The position numbers and the translations under genes are program-made. From the NCBI RefSeq assembly GCF_016612995.1, contig NZ_JAEOAH010000006.1:1-64000 (forward strand): a stretch of 64,000 nt of DNA, written 5' to 3'. Of the stretch, positions 26,089 through 35,133 are shown piece after piece. This DNA comes from Viridibacillus soli (GTDB lineage Bacteria > Bacillota > Bacilli > Bacillales_A > Planococcaceae). Under the pieces are notes generated by a model. The model did no database searches, had not been told where the DNA came from, and saw only the letters and a list, made by a program, of their open reading frames with translations. Position 1 is the first letter of the stretch. Each line of letters begins with the position of its first letter.

Positions 26089-26163
26089 ACGCTCAACTTT
26101 CGAACTTTTATGCTCGTTCAGCAAAGAATTACGCTCGTTCAACTTGATTTTACGCTCATAACG
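26089..26163. repeat. Short array of RYGCTC words spaced 21 bp
   Basis: Four words (acgctc, atgctc, acgctc, acgctc) start exactly 21 bp apart, three of them followed by similar bases such as gttca. On the minus strand one frame reads as heptads ERKIKLN, ERNSLLN, EHKSSKV, ERKLK but lacks a start codon. See the findings for related arrays. Confidence 0.75.
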
Positions 26164-26195
26164 GATATTTTTACCATAGATAATGCATTGCTATA

Positions 26196-26304
26196 CTCGA
26201 ATCCACTGCTCCACACTTAAAAAGCGCGGAGCAGTCTAGCTGAAGTGATGCTTTTGATTCGAGAGCTATAGTGCTTGTCGGGATTAAACGGGCCGCTTCA
26301 GCAT
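26196..26304. repeat. Nested palindrome and 20-nt shared sequence
   Basis: CTCGAATC (26196-26203) pairs with GATTCGAG (26256-26263), and inside it ACTGCTCC (26205-26212) pairs with GGAGCAGT (26228-26235). GCTGAAG (26239) also pairs with CTTCAGC (26296). The right end, 26285-26304, is identical over 20 nt to 43572-43591. The whole looks like a dispersed intergenic repeat element. Confidence 0.6.
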
Positions 26305-27869
26305 TTAATTCTCCCATATTCTTTATATTTACTATACCACTTCTTAAATCGTCCCCATGCTTCATCAAAATCTGGTTGGATGATTGAGATTTGTACCCAG
26401 CCGCGCTCTTTTAAATAGGTGCTTTCATAATGTAAATGGAAGCCATTCATTGAAGCGGCATCTGCCATATTCGTTAGTGATTCATCTGCCTTCAACGTGA
26501 CAATCATTGGATAGCCTTCAGTCGTTAAGAAAGTGAAGTCACCATCAGTAACTGCTTGTTGTAATTTTTCATACCGTGCTTGCAATAAGTCATAGCGATT
26601 TCCTTCAGTATAGGCTAATAGCGCATTGTTAAAACTCTCCATCAACTGCGCTGGATACGTAAATGGAATATGATGATTAGAATAATTGCCTAAATCAATA
26701 TACGTTGGAAGTTGCTCACTTTTTGCAATAACATGATTTGAAAATACAACAGCAATACCACTCATTGTGCCCACTGCCTTACCACTAACTGCTGTTGCCA
26801 AAAATACCTTCTTCATTGAAAAACGATATGTCCCAAAAGAGCTGACACAATCCATGCAAAGTTTCACATTATATGCATCGCATAAATTTTGCACCATATC
26901 TAAATTATTTAACATACCGGTAGATGTCTCACCATGAGCTATTAACAACCACTCATAATCAGATTGTTTTAACATACTTTCTAATTCTGACTCATTAAAA
27001 GATTGTCCCCAATCATAGCATAGCCATTCATGTTCTAAGTTCCAACGTTTCGCCTGCTGCTGCAAACGCTCACCAAAAGCACCATTTGTAACGATTAAAC
27101 CTTTTCCAGAGAGCTTTGTAAGTTGAGCGATCATAGCCTCATTCGCCAATGTACCGCTCCCTAAAAGCATATGTGCATACTTTGCTCCACTTAGTGCTTC
27201 AAGATTACTGCGCACTTGCTCAATCGTTCTTGAAAAAGAATAGGAACGATGAGATACAGGCGTTTTTAGTAAGGGCGATTGGATATCCTCTACTAATTTT
27301 ACTGGCCCCGGATAGAAGGAATAACGTCTTTGTTTAAAACGACCTGCTAACGATTTTTCGTAACGCTCTGTCGTTAACACCATCGGGATAAATCTTGCGT
27401 CCTCTACCCCGACTGGTTCTGAAAATGCTTCAAAACCCATTTGCATATACAATTTTTCTTCGCGCACAGTACCTGAAATGACTGCCGCGCCATAGCCGTT
27501 CTCATAAGCATAGTCAATTAACGCTCGTGTTAGCATAAAAAACACACGACCGTTACGATGCTCCTTTTTAACAGCTAGCAAGCGCACCTCGCAAAGCTGC
27601 CCTAATAGCGCATCCGCAGGTAATAACTTCTCCACCGGGCCAATCTTTTTATCTAAAGAGAAAGGCCGATGATTACGAAAAGCAACCATTCCGACAAGCT
27701 CTTCATCCTTTAGCACAATTAAGTACATATTTTCGTGATGAAAAGCATCGACACGTCGTCCACTTGGGTCTGGCTTATGCTGAGGAATTTCTTCTACGAA
27801 TGTTTCGTAGTTAAGTTTGGCGATTTCATCAAATTCATATTCTGTTTGCGCAACTTTACACCAATACAT
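26298..27869 (-). CDS. GNAT acetyltransferase-class V aminotransferase fusion
   Basis: Residues 1-165 resemble a GNAT acyltransferase (EVRLLAVKKEHRNGRVFF as the CoA-binding region, YMQMGFEAF at the end). Residues 180-500 are a class V PLP aminotransferase of the alanine-glyoxylate/serine type: GSGTLANEA (237-245) for phosphate binding, HGETSTGM (312-319), D340 stacking on PLP, and the Schiff-base lysine K364 in SGKAVGTMSG. The start ATG follows AAAGGGG. The last codons and stop fall inside a 20-nt sequence shared with another locus. The fused activities suggest making and acylating an amino compound, but no substrate can be named. Confidence 0.88.
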   Translation of the reverse strand: MYWCKVAQTEYEFDEIAKLNYETFVEEIPQHKPDPSGRRVDAFHHENMYLIVLKDEELVGMVAFRNHRPFSLDKKIGPVEKLLPADALLGQLCEVRLLAVKKEHRNGRVFFMLTRALIDYAYENGYGAAVISGTVREEKLYMQMGFEAFSEPVGVEDARFIPMVLTTERYEKSLAGRFKQRRYSFYPGPVKLVEDIQSPLLKTPVSHRSYSFSRTIEQVRSNLEALSGAKYAHMLLGSGTLANEAMIAQLTKLSGKGLIVTNGAFGERLQQQAKRWNLEHEWLCYDWGQSFNESELESMLKQSDYEWLLIAHGETSTGMLNNLDMVQNLCDAYNVKLCMDCVSSFGTYRFSMKKVFLATAVSGKAVGTMSGIAVVFSNHVIAKSEQLPTYIDLGNYSNHHIPFTYPAQLMESFNNALLAYTEGNRYDLLQARYEKLQQAVTDGDFTFLTTEGYPMIVTLKADESLTNMADAASMNGFHLHYESTYLKERGWVQISIIQPDFDEAWGRFKKWYSKYKEYGRIKC

Positions 27870-28024
27870 AGAAAAGCCCCTTTTACGTTTTACTATAATA
27901 ACGAAATGTTCTAATAGAAGTTTCCATATTTATGCTACAGGCATACAAAACAGGAATATTTTCTACTACTCTCATTTTATAGCTAAATGGCTATGAAAAA
28001 AAGGAGGGAATTTCCTATTTTATT

Positions 28025-29023
28025 TTATTGTGCAATTAATTCAAAATCTCCTGAACTTGTTTGGCATTTTACTAATGGATTTCCACTACCGATTCCACCT
28101 ATAATCCTATGATCTTTTTTCTCTTTAAAAGTCATTCCGGAATATATTACGGTTCCATCTCCAGAATTGCTCCTAAAATCAACACCTAAATTATCCGACT
28201 TGTTTTTCAATACAAATGTGGCATCTCCACTAGAGGTACTAAGTGTTATATGTTCGTCAGCTGTATCTAATAACACTGCAATATCTCCAGAGCTTGTTTT
28301 AGCATTAATTTCTCCAGCTAAATAATCTGCTGCCACATCTCCTGAAGTAGTATTCATTTCTATTCTCTTTGCTCGCAAATCCTGAGTGCTTATATCTCCA
28401 CTAGAACTAGTTAATTTTGCGTCACCATCTACAGTAATACTTTGACCTGTAATATCTCCTGAAGTTGCATCCATTATGATGTTCTTCATTTTCATATCTT
28501 GGACGATTATATCTCCACTAGAACTAGTTAATTCAACGTCATCATCTGCAGTAATATTCCGGCCTGCAATATCTCCAGAAGCTGTTTGGATAGTCAAATC
28601 TTTCACAGCAACATCTACATACGCCACATCACCTGACGAGGTATTCACGGATATTTTCTCATATGCAGCTTTTGGCAACGCCACTTTTAAGTGAACAGAG
28701 CCTTTGTTAAAATTAAAAAACGATATTGTTCTTTTAAATTTCGTATTAACGACGATTGAATGACCACTTTTCTTTACATCCAAAGATATTTTCCTCGCTA
28801 AATTTGAACTCGTTTTCCCTGATAAAGTAAAGACCGCTTCATCCCCTGAACCTTCAACGACTTTAATATCAATTGACGAGCTTAATATTTCGACCGTATC
28901 AACGTCCTTTACCGCAATCTTCTTCTCGATTAATGCATCTTTCATTTTCATTCCTGTAAAAAAATTAAAGCCACTTATAATTATAATCGCCAATAAAAAT
29001 ATACTTACTAGTAATTTTTTCAT
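28025..29023 (-). CDS. DUF4097 beta-repeat protein (LiaG/YvlB-like)
   Basis: The 332-residue protein starts with one N-terminal membrane helix (about 4-24) and then consists of repeating beta strands marked by SSGD or TSGD motifs, roughly every 20 residues. This is the DUF4097 pattern found in LiaG, an envelope-stress protein, and in YvlB. A segment of about 42 residues (near 162-203 and 204-240) is internally duplicated, including identical DNA stretches such as ctccactagaactagttaa. The protein faces the outside of the membrane. No partner gene is adjacent. Confidence 0.85.
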   Translation of the reverse strand: MKKLLVSIFLLAIIIISGFNFFTGMKMKDALIEKKIAVKDVDTVEILSSSIDIKVVEGSGDEAVFTLSGKTSSNLARKISLDVKKSGHSIVVNTKFKRTISFFNFNKGSVHLKVALPKAAYEKISVNTSSGDVAYVDVAVKDLTIQTASGDIAGRNITADDDVELTSSSGDIIVQDMKMKNIIMDATSGDITGQSITVDGDAKLTSSSGDISTQDLRAKRIEMNTTSGDVAADYLAGEINAKTSSGDIAVLLDTADEHITLSTSSGDATFVLKNKSDNLGVDFRSNSGDGTVIYSGMTFKEKKDHRIIGGIGSGNPLVKCQTSSGDFELIAQ

Positions 29024-29114
29024 TACAGCACCTCATTTCCTTATATTTACTATAACAAAAAGCAAGTTATGCCATATCGGACCTGAGACCTATTTGAAAA
29101 GGATCCCTAGACAT

Positions 29115-29152
29115 AAAAAAGCCTGCTCCAAATTACAACGGAACAGACTTTC
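29115..29152 (-). terminator. Terminator of tcyP
   Basis: Stem AAAGTCTGTTCC/GGAGCAGGCTTT with a 10-nt loop and TTTTTT after it on the minus strand. Confidence 0.85.
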
Positions 29153-29162
29153 TTTGATTACA

Positions 29163-30554
29163 TTAGATTTCAGTTAATTCTTGCGTTGTTTCAGCGTTGT
29201 AGACATCTCTATCTAACTCACCTGTCACACGTGCTGTTGCTACACCAGCTGTCATTGAACCACTTACATTCAACGCTGTACGACCCATATCAATTAATGG
29301 TTCGACTGAGATTAATACACCAGCAAGAGCTATAGGTAAATCCATCGCAGATAATACAATAATAGCTGCGAATGTTGCACCGCCACCAACACCTGCTACA
29401 CCGAATGAACTAATTGCGACTACTGCAATCAATGTTAGGATGAATGATGGCTCTAGTGGATTAATCCCTACGCTTGGTGCGATCATAACTGCTAACATCG
29501 CTGGATAAATACCTGCACAACCATTTTGACCGATTGATAAACCAAATGAACCAGAGAAGTTTGCGATTCCTTCTGAAACACCTAAGCGATTTGTTTGTGT
29601 TTGAATATTAAGTGGTAATGCCCCTGCACTAGAACGTGAAGTGAAGGCAAATAATAATGTTGTTGCCGTTTTTTTTACATAAGTAATTGGATTTAATCCT
29701 GATGCTGTCAAAATGATTAATTGAACGATGAACATGACAATTAATGCTACATAAGATGCGATCACAAATTTACCCATATTGTAAATTGCGTTAAAGTCAG
29801 ATGTTGCAACTGTAGCTGCCATAATAGCCAAAATACCAAATGGCGTTAAACGTAATACAATTTTCACAACGCCCATTACTAAAGCATAAATCGCATCAAT
29901 TCCTATTTTAATTGTATCTGCTGTCTTTTCATCTTTACGTCGAACTGCTAAATACGCAAAACCTAAGAATGCAGAGAAAATAACAACTGCAATTGTCGAA
30001 GAAGAACGTGCCCCTGTTAAATCTAAGAAAGGATTAGCAGGAAATAAATCTAAAATTTGTTGTGGTAATGTTTTTTCACCCATATCGACGGATTTTGCAG
30101 CGATATCTGCACCGCGTTGCATTTCTGCATCACCTTGAACAATTTGTGACGCATCTAATTGGAAACCAACTGCTGAAGTAATACCAACTGCTGCCGCAAT
30201 TGCTGTCGTACCAACTAAAATGAATAAAATAAGTGATGCCATCTTACCAAAATTTTTGCCGATAATGATTTTCGTAAATGCTGAAAGAATCGAGATAAAC
30301 ACTAATGGCATAGCAACCATTTGAAGCAATTTCACATAACCTGATCCGATGATACTAAACCAACCAACTGAATCCGTTAAAACTTTTGCATCAACTCCAT
30401 ACGCAAAATGCAAAATCAATCCATATACAATACCTAGACCTAAACCAGCAAATACCCTTTTAGAAAACGATACATGTTTGCGATGCATAATAACTAATAA
30501 ACCAATGAGTAGTAAAAGTACTACAACATTGAGTGATGTCAATAAAATACTCAA
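29163..30554 (-). CDS. tcyP: Cystine/dicarboxylate-type symporter (TcyP-like)
   Basis: The 463-residue protein belongs to the Na+/H+:dicarboxylate symporter (DAACS) family, and its length and N-terminus (FAGLGLGIVYGLILHFAYG) fit TcyP, the B. subtilis L-cystine importer. The hairpin-loop signatures SSRSSAGALPLN and GIAGVGGGATFA-type segment (VAGVGGGATFAAI) are present. The start is a TTG 7 nt behind AGGAGG. It is a single-gene unit with its own terminator. Cystine is the likely substrate; another acidic amino acid is possible. Confidence 0.88.
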   Translation of the reverse strand: MSILLTSLNVVVLLLLIGLLVIMHRKHVSFSKRVFAGLGLGIVYGLILHFAYGVDAKVLTDSVGWFSIIGSGYVKLLQMVAMPLVFISILSAFTKIIIGKNFGKMASLILFILVGTTAIAAAVGITSAVGFQLDASQIVQGDAEMQRGADIAAKSVDMGEKTLPQQILDLFPANPFLDLTGARSSSTIAVVIFSAFLGFAYLAVRRKDEKTADTIKIGIDAIYALVMGVVKIVLRLTPFGILAIMAATVATSDFNAIYNMGKFVIASYVALIVMFIVQLIILTASGLNPITYVKKTATTLLFAFTSRSSAGALPLNIQTQTNRLGVSEGIANFSGSFGLSIGQNGCAGIYPAMLAVMIAPSVGINPLEPSFILTLIAVVAISSFGVAGVGGGATFAAIIVLSAMDLPIALAGVLISVEPLIDMGRTALNVSGSMTAGVATARVTGELDRDVYNAETTQELTEI

Positions 30555-30739
30555 AGTAAATCCTCCTAGTGAATAAATCCATATGATGATAGTAATTAAT
30601 ATATTGATTACCTTAAACTATTAAATCCTATAGGTCAAGTAGGTTTTACTGAAAGTTTCTCAAAACCTGCTACATTCTTCTTTCTTTTGGATATATAAGA
30701 TATACTGAAGGAAATAAATAATGGAAGAAGGTGTAATGT

Positions 30740-32194
30740 ATGGCTGTAGCGTTTTTCTCTATTATTGTCTCCGTCATCTTATCGCTGAACATCTTGTTAG
30801 CAATCCCCATTATATTTTTAGAACGACGTGAACCATCCTCTATATGGGCTTGGATATTAGTCCTATTCTTCTTACCGGTCGTAGGTTTTTTCTTATATCT
30901 ATTGTTAGGTCGCCAACTACGTAAAAAGCATCTTTTCCGCTGGGAAGGACGTAAGAAAATTGGGATTGAAAAATTAATCGATTATCAAATGGAAGCAATT
31001 GAAGATGGCACATTTGAATATCGCCTAGATGATGCCTCTCATTATAAAGATCTTATCTATATGCATTTAAGTAATAATCACGCTGTATTAACGCAAGATA
31101 ATGCGGTGAAAATATATTCTGATGGTGCGGAGAAATTCAAAGCCCTCCTAAAAGATATTGAAGCAGCAAAGGATCATATCCATATTCAATACTATATTTT
31201 CAAATTAGACAATTTAGGAACACATATTTTAAATGCTTTAATCAAAAAAGCAAAGCAAGGTATCAAAGTACGATTACTATATGATGAAATGGGTTCAAGA
31301 GGTGTACATAAAAAACATTTCAAGGGTTTAACAGAAGTTGGCGGTGAGGTTGAAGTATTCTTTCCTTCCATTTTGCCACTTATTAATCCTCGTATGAATT
31401 ACCGAAATCACCGTAAACTTGTTATTATTGATGGCAGAACGGGATACATAGGCGGATTCAATGTTGGTGATGAATATCTCGGGTTAAATAAAAAGTTCGG
31501 CTACTGGCGCGATACACATTTACGTATTGAAGGAAGCTCTGTGCACCCATTACAAACGCGCTTCATTCTAGACTGGAATCAAGCTTCTGATAAACGAGAC
31601 ATTGAATACTCTGACCGTTACTTCCCAACGTTTGCTCGTAAAGGTGAAGTGGGTTTACAAATCGTTTCAAGCGGACCTGATTCAGAATGGGAGCAAATTA
31701 AAAACGGCTATTTAAAACTAATTGGTATGGCAAAAAAATACGTTTATATTCAAACACCTTACTTCATTCCTGATGATAGCTTTATGGATGCTGTGAGAAT
31801 AGCATCCTTATCTGGTATAGATGTACGTATTATGATTCCCAATAAACCTGATCATATGTTTGTTTACTGGGCAACTTATTTTAATGTTGGCGAACTAATT
31901 CGAGCAGGAGCAAAAATTTATATTTATGAAAATGGCTTCTTGCACACGAAGATGATTGTCATAGATGATGAAGCATCTACAGTTGGTACAGCAAATATAG
32001 ATTTCCGTAGCTTCAAACTGAATTTCGAAGTAAATGCCTTCATCTATGATCGCAACACTTCCCATCAATTAGCTGAATTATTTGAACAAGATATGCTGCT
32101 ATGCACTGAATTGACACCCGAAAAATATGCCAACCGTTCTCGCATTATTAAGATGAAAGAATCCGTATCACGCTTACTATCACCTATTTTGTAG
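30740..32194 (+). CDS. cls: Cardiolipin synthase
   Basis: The 484-residue phospholipase D-superfamily enzyme makes cardiolipin from two phosphatidylglycerols. It has two N-terminal membrane helices (about 3-28 and 36-56) and two HKD motifs: H224, K226, D231 and H402, K404, D409. Length and layout are those of bacterial ClsA-type enzymes. The gene stands alone between a divergent tcyP and a convergent carboxypeptidase gene. Confidence 0.97.
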   Translation: MAVAFFSIIVSVILSLNILLAIPIIFLERREPSSIWAWILVLFFLPVVGFFLYLLLGRQLRKKHLFRWEGRKKIGIEKLIDYQMEAIEDGTFEYRLDDASHYKDLIYMHLSNNHAVLTQDNAVKIYSDGAEKFKALLKDIEAAKDHIHIQYYIFKLDNLGTHILNALIKKAKQGIKVRLLYDEMGSRGVHKKHFKGLTEVGGEVEVFFPSILPLINPRMNYRNHRKLVIIDGRTGYIGGFNVGDEYLGLNKKFGYWRDTHLRIEGSSVHPLQTRFILDWNQASDKRDIEYSDRYFPTFARKGEVGLQIVSSGPDSEWEQIKNGYLKLIGMAKKYVYIQTPYFIPDDSFMDAVRIASLSGIDVRIMIPNKPDHMFVYWATYFNVGELIRAGAKIYIYENGFLHTKMIVIDDEASTVGTANIDFRSFKLNFEVNAFIYDRNTSHQLAELFEQDMLLCTELTPEKYANRSRIIKMKESVSRLLSPIL

Positions 32195-32197
32195 ATA

Positions 32198-32230
32198 AAA
32201 AAGCCTTCTGAGTTTTCTCAGAAGGCTTTC
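32198..32230. terminator. Bidirectional terminator between cls and carboxypeptidase gene
   Basis: Stem AAAGCCTTCTGAG/CTCAGAAGGCTTT between convergent genes. Confidence 0.9.
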
Positions 32231-32245
32231 CTGTTTTCTAGTATA

Positions 32246-33016
32246 CTATTTTCCGATTTCTAAATATTCTTCCAACGTACTGTTGTTTTTATAAATATCT
32301 GTAGCAATATCCTTACCTACATAGCGGAAATGCCATGATTCATGCATATAGCCTGTAATATCTTCTTTGCCTTTAGGGTAGCGCATTACAAAACCATACG
32401 TATGGGCATTTTTTGCAAGCCACTTTCCTGCTGCTGTTGTTGCAAAGCCATTATCTGCAAAATATTGCTCATTCCCTACTTCACCAATATCAAACGCCAA
32501 TCCTGTTTGGTGTTCAGAATAACCTGGACGAGCACTATACGTATCCGCCGCCTCTCGGCCATCTCTGTTTACATAATTAGCATAGAGCTCTACTTGGCGG
32601 TCGTAAGAACGGTATGTGCTAAATGCACTCAATGTAAAGCCATCAAGCAAAGCTGCTGCTTTTAATTCTTCAAAAGCTGCTCGTGCTTCGTCTGATTCAC
32701 CTGGCGCAAAATCGGCAGGTAATGGATATTTTTTGCTAGCTATTAAAAGATCATTTATATAAGTTGCTTCTTTAGGTAACTCTTGGTCTACAATGTATCC
32801 TCCTGCATCACGTGTTACTTCTTCATTTTTCTCTGTATTCTTTGTTGTTAAATCCTCTTGTGCCGTTGCATTATTTTGAGATGTTTCAGCTGTTTTTGAT
32901 GATTGATCTTCTGTTTTTTTAGTGTCACCATTTCCACAACCTGACATTATTAATGCAAAAACAGCAAATGAAGCCATCATTTTAAATGGAAACTCACAAT
33001 AGTTATTTTTACTCAC
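32246..33016 (-). CDS. M15-family D-alanyl-D-alanine carboxypeptidase lipoprotein (VanY-like)
   Basis: The 256-residue protein has a lipoprotein signal (lipobox MSGC, Cys 27), a low-complexity Thr/Lys/Asn/Glu linker to about residue 80, and an M15B (VanY/DacY) catalytic domain. Zinc-site motifs are SEHQTGLAFDIGE and ESWHFRYVG, with STYRSYDRQ before them. It trims terminal D-Ala from peptidoglycan stems outside the membrane. The start is a GTG behind AAGGAATG. Nothing nearby suggests vancomycin resistance. Confidence 0.93.
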   Translation of the reverse strand: MSKNNYCEFPFKMMASFAVFALIMSGCGNGDTKKTEDQSSKTAETSQNNATAQEDLTTKNTEKNEEVTRDAGGYIVDQELPKEATYINDLLIASKKYPLPADFAPGESDEARAAFEELKAAALLDGFTLSAFSTYRSYDRQVELYANYVNRDGREAADTYSARPGYSEHQTGLAFDIGEVGNEQYFADNGFATTAAGKWLAKNAHTYGFVMRYPKGKEDITGYMHESWHFRYVGKDIATDIYKNNSTLEEYLEIGK

Positions 33017-33142
33017 ATTAAATCATTCCTTATCCTTCTTTTGTTCGTTTTTGACTATTTTAATCATAATTCTATTGAATCATCAATTTCCAATTCGTCA
33101 TTTATATAGACGTTCTTATTATTAGAATGTTTCATCTAACAA

Positions 33143-33179
33143 TAAAAACGATACCTGGCATATGCAAGATATCGTTTTT
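33143..33179 (-). terminator. Terminator of the small membrane protein gene
   Basis: Stem AAAAACGATATC/GGTATCGTTTTT (one mismatch) just after the 33192 stop on the minus strand. Confidence 0.88.
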
Positions 33180-33191
33180 GGTAGTAAGAGG

Positions 33192-33437
33192 TTACATGAA
33201 GTTTACGACTAAAATAGCTAATGTAGCGATGCCGAAGAAGATTGCCATCCCCCTCATCCATTTAGCCTCTTTTTCATACCCCTTGTCTTTAAAATCCTTT
33301 GCTCTAAAAGTATTTGTCACCGTAAACATTAGCGTAATGAACAGTATTGCTACGTTAAAATTCTGCTTTATGATGAAATATAGCGCAAGTATACTCGTAA
33401 CACCTACAAGTACACCGGTAATGTTTTTTACGTTCAA
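33192..33437 (-). CDS. Small membrane protein, unrecognised
   Basis: The 81-residue protein has two or three hydrophobic helices (about 5-22, 27-45 and 60-78) with a positively charged loop (RAKDFKDKGYEKEAKW) between them. I do not recognise the family. The TTG at 33437 is preferred because TGGAGGG lies 8 nt upstream; the longer frame from 33467 has no such site. It follows yidC2 by about 50 nt on the same strand, so the two may be cotranscribed. Confidence 0.78.
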   Translation of the reverse strand: MNVKNITGVLVGVTSILALYFIIKQNFNVAILFITLMFTVTNTFRAKDFKDKGYEKEAKWMRGMAIFFGIATLAILVVNFM

Positions 33438-33490
33438 CGTATTTTCCCTCCAAAAAAATCGGGACACTATTGGCCCCGATCATTGTACAA

Positions 33491-34255
33491 CTATTCTGCT
33501 GCTTTTTCCGGATGTTCGGAATAGAACTTACGACCAAGATATGTTTGGAATATTAAAATCGCACCACTGACAGACCAATATAGCGGTAATGCCGCCATAC
33601 TAGTGTATGAAATGAACATGATCATAATTGGTGAAATATACATCATCAACTTCATCTGCGATTTTTGTTGTTCAGGAACCGTCCATAATGAAACTTGCGC
33701 TTGAACGAAGTAAATCGCCCCGGCAATCAAAGTCATAATAATATCTGGTTTACCTAAACTAAACCATAAGAACTGATGCCCTTGAACCTCTCCTGAATAA
33801 AGGATTGCATAGTACAGACCCATAATGACCGGCATTTGAATCACCACTGGTAAACAACCCATATTCAAAGGATTGACACCATGCTTACGATATAAGCCCA
33901 TCATTTCTTGTTGCAATACTGTTTGTTCTTCTTTCGTTTTTGCTTCTTTTAATTTCTTTTGGATAGCATCCATTTCAGGTTTTAACTTATCCATTTTCGA
34001 CTTCATACCTTGTTGCTGTTTATAGTTTTTAAGCATAAAAGGCATTAAGATAAGACGAATAAGAACCGTAATCAAAATAATCGCTAATCCGTAACTATCT
34101 GCAAATAACGTATTCCCAAAGAAATCCAAACCAATTTCCATTGGTTTTACGAACAAACTATAAAAAAAGCCTTCTTTGTTTTTCACTGAATCACAGCCAG
34201 CTAGCACAAATGACACTAAACCAAGCATTGAGAGTAACCCAAGTTTCTTCTTCAA
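33491..34255 (-). CDS. yidC: YidC/Oxa1-family membrane protein insertase lipoprotein
   Basis: YidC inserts proteins into the membrane alone or with SecYEG. The 254-residue protein has a lipobox (VLAGC, Cys 21 with the TTG start), five hydrophobic helices and the conserved core around R72 in TVLIRLILMPF and the NMGCLPVVIQMPV segment. The likely start is the TTG at 34255, 6 nt after TAGGTG; a GTG at 34264 overlaps that site. It may be a second copy, because the SpoIIIJ copy is usually beside rnpA. No MifM-like leader peptide was found upstream. Confidence 0.93.
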   Translation of the reverse strand: MKKKLGLLSMLGLVSFVLAGCDSVKNKEGFFYSLFVKPMEIGLDFFGNTLFADSYGLAIILITVLIRLILMPFMLKNYKQQQGMKSKMDKLKPEMDAIQKKLKEAKTKEEQTVLQQEMMGLYRKHGVNPLNMGCLPVVIQMPVIMGLYYAILYSGEVQGHQFLWFSLGKPDIIMTLIAGAIYFVQAQVSLWTVPEQQKSQMKLMMYISPIMIMFISYTSMAALPLYWSVSGAILIFQTYLGRKFYSEHPEKAAE

Positions 34256-34347
34256 TTTTTTCACCTACATTTTCTCAAACTATAGTGAAGTATACCTTAA
34301 ATATATAGTACATATCAAATTAAAGAAGGGGTTAACAATCCTTATTT

Positions 34348-35133
34348 TCAAATATTTCTGTCTGGTAATTGAAAACGAAAGTAATCATGATTTGCTTGAT
34401 CCTTAAAGTGCTTCGGTGTCAGTCCCACATACTTTTTGAAAATACGTGTGTAATAGCTTTGATTACAGAAATGGAATTGCTCTGAAATATTCGAAATACT
34501 TTTGTTTGTATGTCTTAAATAATACTGCGATTCCTCGACACGTCTCACGTTCAAATACTCTACTAACGTAATCCCCACATGCTCCTTAAAGATACGCGAC
34601 AGATGGCTCGTACTAATTGTAAAGTACAAAGCAATATCTTCTACAGATAAGTCTGTCTCCACCTCATCATCAATAAACATTATTACCTTATTAACGGTTT
34701 GATGCTTGTAAGAAGGTTGTTTTCTTTCAGAGATTACATAAATATAGAACTCTATTAAATCATCTGCAAACTGTAAAAATTCTGCGTCATTCATACGTTG
34801 ATCAATCATTTCAACGCATGCAACATTAAAGGCAAATGCCTTTTTAGATGGTGCCTGATTTTCAATAAGTCTTCTTGTGACGACTGACGATAGTATGACA
34901 AAATAGTGGCGAATTGTTCTGAAAAAGTGCTTCCCAGACCGCTCTGATAAAATGTCGATTAAACGGCGCAATGATTCCTTAGATGCTTCAGCATCAAGCT
35001 GATAAATTTCTCTCAACAATTGGGATTCAATCTCAAAAAATTTTTCAATACCATCATAACGATTCATTGTTTCAATCTCTTGGAAATACCTCTTTGAAAT
35101 AGCTTCTGAAATAGAATATTGGTGTTGTAGCAT
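34348..35133 (-). CDS. AraC-family transcriptional regulator
   Basis: The 261-residue protein has a C-terminal AraC double helix-turn-helix (about 165-250: DLSVEDIALYFTISTSHLSR and SISNISEQFHFCNQSYYTR, then KYVGLTPKHF). The N-terminal 150 residues are helical and of unknown ligand; it does not look like a cupin. It is divergent from a LytTR regulator and a CoA-transferase gene across a 420-bp region, and could regulate them, though no operator could be assigned. Confidence 0.9.
   Translation of the reverse strand: MLQHQYSISEAISKRYFQEIETMNRYDGIEKFFEIESQLLREIYQLDAEASKESLRRLIDILSERSGKHFFRTIRHYFVILSSVVTRRLIENQAPSKKAFAFNVACVEMIDQRMNDAEFLQFADDLIEFYIYVISERKQPSYKHQTVNKVIMFIDDEVETDLSVEDIALYFTISTSHLSRIFKEHVGITLVEYLNVRRVEESQYYLRHTNKSISNISEQFHFCNQSYYTRIFKKYVGLTPKHFKDQANHDYFRFQLPDRNI

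Noticed and set aside
26171-26368. 65-codon frame over the nested palindrome
   Set aside because: It overlaps the 3' part of the GNAT-aminotransferase and the repeat element; no site supports it. The frame is a by-product of the repeat.
34256-34347. MifM-like sensor peptide before yidC
   Set aside because: The gap of about 90 bases to the AraC gene has no coding frame with site and no stall-like sequence.
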